A DNA stretch of 36,931 nt. Source: Firmicutes bacterium UBA6418 (GTDB lineage Bacteria; Bacillota; Clostridia; Peptostreptococcales; Anaerovoracaceae). Under the pieces are notes generated by a model. That model was not told the origin of the DNA. It saw nothing but the letters and a program-made list of their open reading frames with translations, and searched no databases. Shown here piece after piece: positions 1 through 6,399 of this stretch. Numbering within the stretch: position 1 is the stretch's first letter; each line of letters opens with the position of its first letter. Where the stretch lies: positions 1 to 36,931 of the forward strand of contig DJPG01000131.1 in assembly GCA_002439735.1 (NCBI GenBank), written 5' to 3'. Both the position numbers and the translations under genes were made by a program.

Positions 1-21
1 TTCTTCTCTCTGAATCAGCAT
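1..21 (-). CDS. Start of an unidentified gene, cut by the window edge
   Basis: An ATG with a GGAGGAAT ribosome site about 8 bases upstream opens a frame of only seven codons (M-L-I-Q-R-E-E) before the window ends. A well-spaced promoter lies directly upstream. Nothing can be said about the product. The call rests only on the promoter, ribosome site and start codon in the right order. Confidence 0.35.
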
Positions 22-52
22 CCGCAATTCCTCCCTCGGTCCATTTAGGGTT

Positions 53-81
53 ATTATATCCAAAAAGTGCAAAAAAAACAA
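53..81 (-). promoter_or_regulatory. Promoter of the gene leaving the left edge
   Basis: On the minus strand TTGTTT (76-81) and TATAAT (53-58) are separated by 17 bases, and the start codon follows about 30 bases later. The -35 box lies inside the terminator of the preceding lipoprotein operon, so termination and initiation signals overlap. Confidence 0.45.
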
Positions 82-117
82 GAGTTTTTGGAGTCCAATG
101 CAAAAACTCTTGTTTTC
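70..117 (-). terminator. Rho-independent terminator of the lipoprotein operon
   Basis: A 16-base perfect stem (75-90 pairing with 101-116, core AACAAGAG/CTCTTGTT) with a 10-base loop is followed on the minus strand by a run of T. It begins two bases after the stop codon of the DHHW-like gene and ends that transcript. Confidence 0.85.
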
Positions 118-1083
118 CTATTTCATTGTCACGCTGTTATTCAGCACAGGCGTGCTGTAAAGGAAAAGCACATCCTGATTGTCGAAGGTCACGAACCTGG
201 CGACCATCTCACTCGGAAGATAGCGTATGTCCACCAGCGTTATCTTGCTGTAGGCTTCTGCGAAAAGCGGCGCGATGCTGCTTCCAAAAGAATCGCGGAA
301 TATGACAAGTTCCTTGTTCGTTGCGCTGTTCGGATTTTCCACGGTAATCAACGACTTGCTTCCGCCGAGGAACATATCGTAGCCTTCGCCTTTTTCGCTT
401 TCCGCTTTCGTCAAATCGTAAATCGGCATTTCACTGTTTGTTTCGTAATCCGTGACTTTGCAGGAGTCAAAAAGCGTATTATAAAGATAATTCAGCGGTT
501 CTGCCTCCATTTCAAGGTCAGACTGCCGGCCGTATGCCCCGACAAAATCCGCTTTTGCTTGCCTGGTTTCATATTCGGCAGTCAGGCTCACGCCCATCGC
601 CTCCGCGAGCTTCGCGGCAACATCCGTAATCTTTTCCTGACGCCAGTGCACATCCGTCTTATAGTAGTCCGTAATGTCAAGCAGCCCCATTATATCAATG
701 TAAGGCATGTATTCTGTCTTCGATTTCATGATGTCTGTCATCTTCTTATAATCTATGACATCCACGCCCGCTGTCGCGCCTATGCAAAAATTCTTGTCGG
801 GTACGATGGAATAATACGCCTGCACATTTGTGCCATCCAGATACATATCATATATATTCTTGATTTTCTTCGCCGCCTTGTCGACGGAATCCTCGTCGAG
901 CGGATAATCCGTCTTTACCACATACCCGTCATAGGAATAAAAACCTTTCTCATCCGTCTTGGTCTGCGGCTTGCTTTCGTCCTGCGCGCCGCAGGATACC
1001 AGCAGAATTACCAGCAAAAATACGGCGCAGAGTTTCACCCCGCGCCATCCGAAGCCTTTTGTTATCGCCCGTGTCTTCATCAT
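118..1083 (-). CDS. DHHW/AlgX-like SGNH-family lipoprotein
   Basis: A 321-residue protein with a hydrophobic signal segment (residues 18-30) ending in a lipobox-like LLVSC, so a surface lipoprotein. Around residues 168-175 YYKTDVHW matches the 'TD-H-HW' signature of the DHHW/AlgX-like acyltransferase-associated family, with V in place of the usual first H. Near the C-terminus IFRDSFGSS resembles the Ser-containing block of SGNH hydrolases. Family members usually lie beside an MBOAT acyltransferase and modify cell-surface polymers; no MBOAT gene is present here. The gene overlaps the upstream lipoprotein gene by four bases (ATGA), so the two are translationally coupled, and it ends in a strong terminator. 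The exact substrate is unknown. Confidence 0.7.
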   Translation of the reverse strand: MMKTRAITKGFGWRGVKLCAVFLLVILLVSCGAQDESKPQTKTDEKGFYSYDGYVVKTDYPLDEDSVDKAAKKIKNIYDMYLDGTNVQAYYSIVPDKNFCIGATAGVDVIDYKKMTDIMKSKTEYMPYIDIMGLLDITDYYKTDVHWRQEKITDVAAKLAEAMGVSLTAEYETRQAKADFVGAYGRQSDLEMEAEPLNYLYNTLFDSCKVTDYETNSEMPIYDLTKAESEKGEGYDMFLGGSKSLITVENPNSATNKELVIFRDSFGSSIAPLFAEAYSKITLVDIRYLPSEMVARFVTFDNQDVLFLYSTPVLNNSVTMK

Positions 1084-1952
1084 TCAATATTCTCCTCGCA
1101 ATAAACTTTTGCGCCTTTATATACTTTCTGAAGTTTTGCCTTGAAAGTATCCACTAAGTCCGCCGCGCCGTAAACAGACACAACATATTTATCAAGCGTG
1201 ATGACTGCCATCTTATCAGGAAAACCGCATACCCATTTTCTGTTTTTAATGCTCTCCTTCATTGCCGCTGCCAGTTTGTCCGCATCGTCTGCACTCTTCG
1301 TCTTAAAGGATCCTGCTGTAAAGGTGTTCAGATTCATCATGTGGAAAAGCGAGGCCGCGCTGCTGATCAGGGACGCAGAATCCTCCGGCACTGCCAGAGA
1401 TGACTGTAACGCGTCTTTATTCGCGGTGCTGAACTTTCCGGGCGCACCGTCTTTCTCGTTTTCCTCGGAAAAATCTCCGCCCGCGGCCGGAAATTTCTCA
1501 GCTTTCTTGTAGCTCTTCCAGACCGTGTTCAGCAGATTCAGCGGAGATGTCGGAGTATCGACTTTGCTGCTGTCATGCTTGTCGGAAGCCGGTTTGGATG
1601 TCGACGGTTTGGATGTCGACGGCTTACCCTCGGCCGGCTTGGAAGATGTCGGCTTGTCCGCCGCCGGTTTTTTACTCGTGTTGTCCTTTTTTGAATCTTC
1701 CTTTTTTGTATCATTCGGATTCTGCGTATCGGCGTCTTCATCCGGTTTTGTTTCATCTTGATCATCCTGTTGATCGTCCTGCGCGGTATCTTGCTTCGTG
1801 CTGTCCGCATCGCCCGGATTCACGGTTTCAGCGGAGTTGTCGCCTGCGGCCGGATTGTCGGTATCCGGATCCTGCGCCGCTTCGCTCGGACTGCATGCCG
1901 CAAAGCTAAAGATCAGGCATACCATAAGCAAGAAACATAAAAACTTTTTCAT
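1080..1952 (-). CDS. Lipoprotein with a long Pro/Ser/Lys/Asp linker (DUF4358-like)
   Basis: A 290-residue lipoprotein: signal peptide MKKFLCFLLMVCLIF with lipobox FAAC (Cys 20), then a roughly 110-residue low-complexity linker rich in D, T, K, S and P, including repeats of the type SKPSTSKP. A C-terminal domain of about 140 residues (from about 145) has the shape of the small domain (DUF4358-like) found beside DHHW and MBOAT genes in Clostridia; I assign that family tentatively. The ribosome site GGAGG sits 9 bases before the ATG. It is co-transcribed with the DHHW-like gene. The linker probably spans the cell wall so that the C-terminal domain reaches outward; that is inference. Confidence 0.65.
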   Translation of the reverse strand: MKKFLCFLLMVCLIFSFAACSPSEAAQDPDTDNPAAGDNSAETVNPGDADSTKQDTAQDDQQDDQDETKPDEDADTQNPNDTKKEDSKKDNTSKKPAADKPTSSKPAEGKPSTSKPSTSKPASDKHDSSKVDTPTSPLNLLNTVWKSYKKAEKFPAAGGDFSEENEKDGAPGKFSTANKDALQSSLAVPEDSASLISSAASLFHMMNLNTFTAGSFKTKSADDADKLAAAMKESIKNRKWVCGFPDKMAVITLDKYVVSVYGAADLVDTFKAKLQKVYKGAKVYCEENIE

Positions 1953-2031
1953 TTGCGTTTTCCTCCGTAATTAAAAAATATCTTGTACTGGTGATTAGTC
2001 GCAGATTTTTGCAAAAACCCTCACTGTTTTC

Positions 2032-2070
2032 AAAAAAAATTACGGCAGCTTTCTCTCGGCTTGCCGTAAA
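2032..2070 (-). terminator. Terminator of the two-small-gene operon
   Basis: TTACGGCA (2040-2047) pairs with TGCCGTAA (2062-2069), followed on the minus strand by a run of eight T. It lies just after the stop of the 64-residue gene. Confidence 0.8.
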
Positions 2071-2093
2071 TTTTATGTATCATGCAGGTAAAA

Positions 2094-2288
2094 TTACCAC
2101 TCAATGATAAAGTCGATCGCTTCCTCCGGCGGCGCAACGGAAATCTCCGCGTCGTCCAGCGGCGCTTCCACAACTTCGGTCGCTCCGATGTTGATCACGA
2201 TCTTATCGCCGCGTATGCTGCTGACCATGCCGATCTTTTCGGTTTCCGCCGTCAGAACTTGCACCCGAGTTCCCACAAATGATCTCAT
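2094..2288 (-). CDS. Small acidic protein, unrecognised
   Basis: A 64-residue acidic protein (MRSFVGTRVQV...), not recognised. It is beta-rich in appearance, with short alternating hydrophobic stretches (KIVINIG, VQVLTAE), like a small KOW- or SH3-type barrel, but no diagnostic motif is visible. A purine-rich GGAGAAAAG precedes the ATG. It follows a 52-residue membrane protein gene by 31 bases and ends before a clear terminator, so it is the second gene of a compact operon. Confidence 0.6.
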   Translation of the reverse strand: MRSFVGTRVQVLTAETEKIGMVSSIRGDKIVINIGATEVVEAPLDDAEISVAPPEEAIDFIIEW

Positions 2289-2319
2289 GCCTTTTCTCCG
2301 TTTCTGCGAATTGCTCTAT

Positions 2320-2478
2320 TTATCCGAACAGCATCAAGAGGCACAGGGCAACGCCGATCACGCTGAAGACAATGTGCACTTTTCGATTCAGTCCTACACT
2401 TAGGCTTTTGGTCAGATTCGCGCTGATATCCAAAAGAAAAACAACGATCGCAACGATCCAAATCCACTTTTCGCCCAT
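2320..2478 (-). CDS. 52-residue two-helix membrane protein
   Basis: A short frame that starts ATGGGCGAAAAG behind an AGGGGG ribosome site. The protein begins MGEKWIWIVAIVVFLLDISA and carries two hydrophobic segments (about residues 5-19 and 35-51) joined by a basic loop (KSLSVGLNRK), so it is a small integral membrane hairpin. A TTGCGC-17-TATAAT promoter lies about 70 bases upstream and the 64-residue gene follows. No family is recognised. Promoter, ribosome site, membrane pattern and operon position together make it convincing despite its size. Confidence 0.65.
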   Translation of the reverse strand: MGEKWIWIVAIVVFLLDISANLTKSLSVGLNRKVHIVFSVIGVALCLLMLFG

Positions 2479-2544
2479 GTTTGTTTCCCCCTATTCCGCG
2501 TACTTTATGCCGCGTTGTCGTTTGCTTCCACATCGGTTGTCATC

Positions 2545-2573
2545 ATTATATCCTATGAGGTCCGGCAGCGCAA
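2545..2573 (-). promoter_or_regulatory. Promoter of the small-gene operon
   Basis: TTGCGC (2568-2573) and a perfect TATAAT (2545-2550) are separated by exactly 17 bases on the minus strand, upstream of the 52-residue gene. It begins only about 15 bases after the stop of the gene at 2587-3006. Confidence 0.6.
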
Positions 2574-2586
2574 GGACTATCCTGCC

Positions 2587-3006
2587 TCAGGATCCGGTTC
2601 TTTTCAGGTGAAATACGATCTCGTTCCGCATGGAAACGCTGATGTCAAAAGGACGTTCCTCTCCTTCATCGCTGATGACTGCGCACGCGTTCGGAAAGAA
2701 GGATTCGTATCGTTTCCCATCCGCGCTTTTCTCAAACGTGAGCGGCTTTGTTTCCGGCTCAAAGCCCAATGCTTTTTCGCGGAGGTAGCTCAGGTTGTTG
2801 ATCCCGGCGGCTTCCGCATCCGGCAGATCGCCGCCTTCCGCCTCGATCACGAGATTCATCCCCATTACCAGCCGTACTCCCGCGAAGCCGGAAACCGTAT
2901 TCCCGCTGCCTGCGTCTAAGAGTCCGAACGTGGTTTGGATCTCTTGATGACCGAGATATTTTTTGAGTGTGACGCGGGTAACCTGCCGCTCCTGGCCTGC
3001 GATCAT
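2587..3006 (-). CDS. Unrecognised 139-residue protein
   Basis: A 139-residue protein, not recognised. It has a Gly/Asp-rich stretch (LLDAGSGNTVSGFAGVRLVMGMNLVIEAEGG is the flavour of residues 29-59), then an amphipathic middle and a C-terminal beta-rich part (FDISVSMRNEIVFHLKR). Its start overlaps the stop of the upstream 225-residue gene by four bases, so the two are translationally coupled. Both are downstream of a decayed Ser/Thr kinase and may once have belonged to its operon. There is no signal peptide or membrane segment. It could itself be a remnant. Confidence 0.45.
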   Translation of the reverse strand: MIAGQERQVTRVTLKKYLGHQEIQTTFGLLDAGSGNTVSGFAGVRLVMGMNLVIEAEGGDLPDAEAAGINNLSYLREKALGFEPETKPLTFEKSADGKRYESFFPNACAVISDEGEERPFDISVSMRNEIVFHLKRTGS

Positions 3007-3680
3007 AACCGTTCCCGTACGGCGACCTCTTCCAGCTTTTCTGTGAAACGACCGCCCGCGCCCTCGCCGCCGTATCCCGATGTATCCTGACCGAACGCAT
3101 GCAGCCGCTCGGAATCTTCTGTGATCTCCGTTCCCTCCGGATGCACAAGATAAAACGCGTTCTCATCATCGCCTGGCGCGCGCGACAGGTTGATATGCTT
3201 GGTGAACAGTTCGCCCTGCTTGGTCCCCAGTACGGCATCCGATGCACTCAATCCTCCCGTGCTGTTGTATCTTTTCCCGGAAATATCTTCTTCGCAGGGG
3301 ATCAGATCCCCGTTGTGCTCGGCAAGGAAGTTCTCTTCTTCATAGGTTTCATCCAAGATCCACAAGAATTTGGCCCGGATGGTGTCTTCGCGGTCGCTGT
3401 AGTTGTATTCGACAAGATCTCCGTCAAAAGCAATGCCGACTCTGGCAGCGCCCTCAAATCCGCCGTCGATTTCCACTTTCCATATGAAATCCCGTACATT
3501 ACCGATCTTGATCGTACCGTTTTGAGCTGTCTCGGCATTCAGGTTTTCCCCGGTTTTTTCTCGGTAAAAGTCCAAGATCGGCAGTTCGAGTTTCCTTGCA
3601 TCATTGCGATATAGGATATAAAAAGTCCGAGCTTTTTTTTCGGCAAGATAGATCTGCGCGCGGGGTTCATCTCCGTACAT
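3003..3680 (-). CDS. Unrecognised 225-residue protein, start uncertain
   Basis: Codes for an acidic soluble protein with normal-looking composition (for example RTFYILYRNDARKLELPILD near the N-terminus). No family is recognised. The proposed ATG lies inside the tail of the broken kinase frame and has no good ribosome site close by, so the natural N-terminus may have been lost or fused to the kinase by a deletion. The C-terminal gene at 2587-3006 overlaps it by four bases. It may be a partly decayed gene; the protein-like composition argues that most of the frame was under selection until recently. Confidence 0.45.
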   Translation of the reverse strand: MYGDEPRAQIYLAEKKARTFYILYRNDARKLELPILDFYREKTGENLNAETAQNGTIKIGNVRDFIWKVEIDGGFEGAARVGIAFDGDLVEYNYSDREDTIRAKFLWILDETYEEENFLAEHNGDLIPCEEDISGKRYNSTGGLSASDAVLGTKQGELFTKHINLSRAPGDDENAFYLVHPEGTEITEDSERLHAFGQDTSGYGGEGAGGRFTEKLEEVAVRERL

Positions 3681-4080
3681 TTGGTTATGATATCTGCCAA
3701 GTCTCCTTTGCGGTACTGCTCGACGGCCGGATGCACGCCTGTTAATAGGATGTTGAGAGAAATCCCGACTGCGAAGATATCGTCCTCACATCGGACCTTG
3801 TCAGGCCGAACTGCTCAGGCGCCGCATAGATGACGGTCCCCAGCAGGCGCGTGTCGCTTTGTTTTTCCGGAGACAGCTGCATGGCTGCATCAAAGTCAAT
3901 CAGATAAACGTTTCCCGCAAGCATCCGATAGGCCGCTATTTCACGTTCATAAACGCGCATCACAAAAACAGCGCCGTCCTCTCTGACTGCTGAGTTCTCT
4001 GATCGGTTTGATCTTCAAACCGGTTATGATTCCGGAATAATCCACGCAGCTGCCCTTTCCGTAAAATACAGCAGAACGGA
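3539..4080 (-). pseudogene. Broken Ser/Thr protein kinase
   Basis: Kinase pieces follow one another in different frames. Near 4060 is a Gly-loop-like YGKGSCVDYSG; around 3965 a fragment reads VYEREIAAYRML and jumps directly to NVYLIDFDAA, a DFG-type metal loop, so most of the N-lobe and catalytic loop are missing. Next comes the activation segment GTVIYAAPEQFGL with the APE motif. About position 3779 a one-base loss shifts the frame: the continuation, DIFAVGISLNILLTGVHPAV then CTEMNPARR, the helix that ends kinase domains, is read in another frame. No full-length product can be made. It is an internally deleted and frameshifted pseudogene. Confidence 0.7.
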
Positions 4081-4136
4081 GACGGCTGATCCATGCCGCT
4101 TCCGTTTTTAGCCTTTCGCTTTCGCCCTAAACGTTT

Positions 4137-5024
4137 TTAAAGAGCTTCAATTTCCGCGGCTGACAATCCTGTATTTTTTGCGATCACATCGATAGAAATA
4201 CCGGACACCTTAAGGTTTCGCGCGATTTCTCTCTGCTTACGTGCTTTTCCTTCCGCAAGGCCTAATTCTTTTCCTTCCGCAAGGCCTAATTCTTTGCCCC
4301 GTTCAAGTCCCATCTCTTTCCCTTTTTCGATTGCCCTCTCCCACTGCAGTTTCATTTCTTCATCCAATGTCATAATGCGGTCAACCTCCTCATCTTCATT
4401 GGCTTCTTCAACTCGCTCACCAAGATACTTCACAAACTCGTCTTTTTCATCTACTTCCCCTGTATTTACAAAGTTGTAAAAAGCCGCAAACGTCTCAGGA
4501 ATCTTTCCCTTTGGACACTTTGTATTTAAGATAATTGTACTTGACCCATCGCCTAATTGCAACTGCAAGTTTTTGTCATACATTTCAAATCGGTAAATCG
4601 GTTCTTTTCTCTTAAATGGGTCAAAACAACACACAAAAATAACGAATCCTGTCTTGAGCTTGTCATAGGTTTCCCCTTTTTTTAAGAAGTTTCTGGCGAT
4701 TGCCATATGATAATACCGACTCCGTTTTGCGATTGCTTCTTCCAGTTCTACTTGCATCTCAATGTCGTAAACGGTATCATCCCCTTTAAAAAGTACATCA
4801 AGACGCACGGATTTTGAAGCATATCCGGTTACGATCGTTTTCTCCACCTCCGCAGCGATTTCTCCCATTGTTGCAGGCTGCTTACCTGCATTTGTTTCCT
4901 CCGCAAAAAAGATTTTTTCCACTTTTCGCTTAGGGAAGATCATTTCGATGAATTTCTTGCATGCCACAGGGTCACGCATAATGATCGCAAACATCAGCTT
5001 GTTTGTAAATTTGTATTTACCCAT
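4137..5024 (-). CDS. Rpn-family PD-(D/E)XK nuclease
   Basis: A 295-residue protein of the Rpn/PDDEXK_2 family (recombination-promoting nuclease, often annotated as transposase). It opens MGKYKFTNKLMFAIIM, typical of the family, and the catalytic core is visible as RLDVLFK (Asp 76) and YDIEMQ (Glu 89-x-Gln 91), followed by the family's RSRYYH helix. The C-terminus is an acidic/basic coiled region with a repeated ELGLAEGK, then a helix-turn-like end. It has an AGGAGG ribosome site and a strong promoter. Family members are DNA endonucleases thought to promote RecA-independent recombination; the role in this cell is not known. Length is normal and the frame is intact. Confidence 0.85.
   Translation of the reverse strand: MGKYKFTNKLMFAIIMRDPVACKKFIEMIFPKRKVEKIFFAEETNAGKQPATMGEIAAEVEKTIVTGYASKSVRLDVLFKGDDTVYDIEMQVELEEAIAKRSRYYHMAIARNFLKKGETYDKLKTGFVIFVCCFDPFKRKEPIYRFEMYDKNLQLQLGDGSSTIILNTKCPKGKIPETFAAFYNFVNTGEVDEKDEFVKYLGERVEEANEDEEVDRIMTLDEEMKLQWERAIEKGKEMGLERGKELGLAEGKELGLAEGKARKQREIARNLKVSGISIDVIAKNTGLSAAEIEAL
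4249..4296 (-). repeat. Two tandem 24-base units inside the Rpn gene
   Basis: Two copies of a 24-base unit (4249-4272 and 4273-4296, differing at the last base) encode GKELGLAE twice. Such a unit can slip in whole codons and change the length of the C-terminal helix without breaking the frame. Confidence 0.8.
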
Positions 5025-5050
5025 TTTGAATCCTCCTAAAATGTTACAGG

Positions 5051-5066
5051 AGAATAGCGCTATTCT
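5051..5066. promoter_or_regulatory. Perfect 16-base palindrome in the Rpn gene leader
   Basis: AGAATAGCGCTATTCT is a perfect palindrome just downstream of the -10 box and about 12 bases before the ribosome site of the Rpn gene. It could be an operator or a small leader hairpin; there is no T run to make it a terminator. Confidence 0.5.
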
Positions 5067-5074
5067 TTGGTATT

Positions 5075-5103
5075 ATTTTACATCCTTTTTCGAGCTGCGT
5101 CAA
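5075..5103 (-). promoter_or_regulatory. Promoter of the Rpn nuclease gene
   Basis: TTGACG (5098-5103) and TAAAAT (5075-5080) are separated by 17 bases on the minus strand; the start codon lies about 50 bases downstream. Confidence 0.65.
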
Positions 5104-5195
5104 TGGATATTTTTCATTATTTTTACTAAATTGTATTTTTATAGAAATCAAGTAAGGAGATACGCCGGATACCGCAAAAGCATCAGCCGCAAAGC

Positions 5196-5232
5196 ATTCG
5201 AGCAGGGACCGACCGGCGGCCTCTGCTCGAAT
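5196..5232. repeat. Inverted repeat in the gap before the Rpn promoter
   Basis: ATTCGAGCAG (5196-5205) and CTGCTCGAAT (5223-5232) can form a 10-base-pair stem with a 17-base GC-rich loop. It lies downstream of the small membrane gene at 5259-5459 but has no T run, so it is either a weak terminator or an unrelated structure. Confidence 0.45.
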
Positions 5233-5258
5233 TTGAAAATACATGTTTTTGATGTGTT

Positions 5259-5459
5259 TTACGCTGCGGGCGGCTGGTTTTGGACCGCGTCAACGAAAAG
5301 CAGCGTCAAGCCGATATAGACGGTGCAAAGCAGCGCAAGCAGGGACAGAACTGCGATGCAGACGATCCGCAGCGTCCATTTCGCGCGCAGGTATCGAGTG
5401 CTCAGCCAGATACCCACGACTGCCAACAGCAGCAGTACACCTGCAGTTCCCAGCGTCAT
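5259..5459 (-). CDS. 66-residue two-helix membrane protein
   Basis: A 66-residue protein with two membrane helices (about residues 5-21 and 31-55) separated by a basic loop (RYLRAKWTLR), and a short polar tail. Its start overlaps the end of the broken DUF3137 gene by four bases (ATGA), so its translation was coupled to that gene. No family is recognised. Because the upstream partner is now interrupted, expression may be reduced. The frame is intact. Confidence 0.5.
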   Translation of the reverse strand: MTLGTAGVLLLLAVVGIWLSTRYLRAKWTLRIVCIAVLSLLALLCTVYIGLTLLFVDAVQNQPPAA

Positions 5460-6300
5460 GCGTTGTTCTCCTTTTTATAGAGTGTTTCCTCTACACGAAG
5501 CTCATCGATGATGTCGGTGAACCAGTGGAGTTCACGCAGGAATTTTTGACGCAGCTCATCCACCTTTGCCGCGCTCTTGCCCAATTCGAAGAAGTCCTTT
5601 CCGGTCTGGACCGCAACATGCAGCTTGCCGCCGCGCAGGAATGACAGATAGACATCGCCGCCGCTCTTGCCGACCATGCTGAGGATGTACTCCATCATGT
5701 GCGGCGTGAGGACATAATAGGCTTCCTCCGCGTTTTCCGCGGTAACGAGGAAACGGTCGTTGAATGCGGCGTTCTCCATCTCCACGCTGTCGTTTTTGTG
5801 CTGTTTGCGCAGTTTCCGCCCACCCTCGGAAAGATGAACCTCTCCGACGAGTTCCTTGCCAAAATCGCACACGAGCCATTGTCCCTGAAATACCTTTTCT
5901 TCCGTCTGCTTCCACTAACCGAGTTCTTCGTCATAATAATCGGTCACACGCATGAGCTCTACATCGCTCAGTTCCACATTCAAGCCTTTGTAAGTACCTT
6001 TCACATAGTCTCTTCCGCGCATGCGCTCATGAGAAAACGGAAATACCATGCCAGCGCTTTCCAGCGTTTTATCACTGATCCGGCCAAACGCGTTGTACTC
6101 GACATTATCCAATGCTTCGCTCAGTACACTGCTGACGATATTTTCACTGGGCAGTTTCTTAATCTTCTCGGTGTTTTTAGACAACGGCTCGCCGAAAGTC
6201 CTCCGCCATAGGTCACGATCTTGAAAACAGTCGCTTTGCTGCGGCTGCTGCTGAGTGCTGCCTCTAATTGTTCCTTTGTCAAGTTCTGCTTTTCTTCCAT
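5456..6300 (-). pseudogene. DUF3137 membrane protein, broken by deletion and stop
   Basis: The gene starts at 6300 behind AGGTGG with MEEKQNLTKEQLEAAL and reaches FKIVTYGG. There, near 6200, the frame breaks: the two membrane helices expected next in DUF3137 proteins are missing and the sequence resumes in another frame with EPLSKNTEKIKKLPSEN and VEYNAFGRISD, then VKGTYKGLNVELSDVELM. At 5915-5917 an in-frame TAG follows DYYDEELG. The same frame then continues WKQTEEKVFQGQWLVCDFGK to YYVLTPHMMEYIL, the conserved C-terminal part. So it carries an internal deletion with frameshift plus a nonsense codon. Family members are often near LemA; none is here. Confidence 0.75.
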
Positions 6301-6336
6301 AACGAAAATCCACCTTTCTATGAACAACTGTGTGCA

Positions 6337-6376
6337 TACCAAAAAGTCACAGTACCGATATTGTACCGTGACTTTT
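6337..6376 (-). terminator. Terminator of the LuxR regulator gene
   Basis: AAAAGTCACaGTAC (6342-6354) pairs with GTACcGTGACTTTT (6363-6376) and is followed on the minus strand by a short T run. It lies 24 bases after the stop of the regulator gene. Confidence 0.7.
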
Positions 6377-6399
6377 ATAAAAAAATTACTCACCAATGG

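Noticed and set aside
5196..5232. The 10-base-pair inverted repeat as a terminator
   Set aside because: No T run follows on either strand, so it is listed only as a repeat.
5044..5244. A 66-codon minus-strand frame over the Rpn promoter
   Set aside because: It covers the promoter and inverted repeat, with no ribosome site or protein-like pattern.
5913..5919. The TAG in the DUF3137 gene as a recoded codon
   Set aside because: The same gene also carries a deletion and frameshift, so loss of function is the simpler reading.
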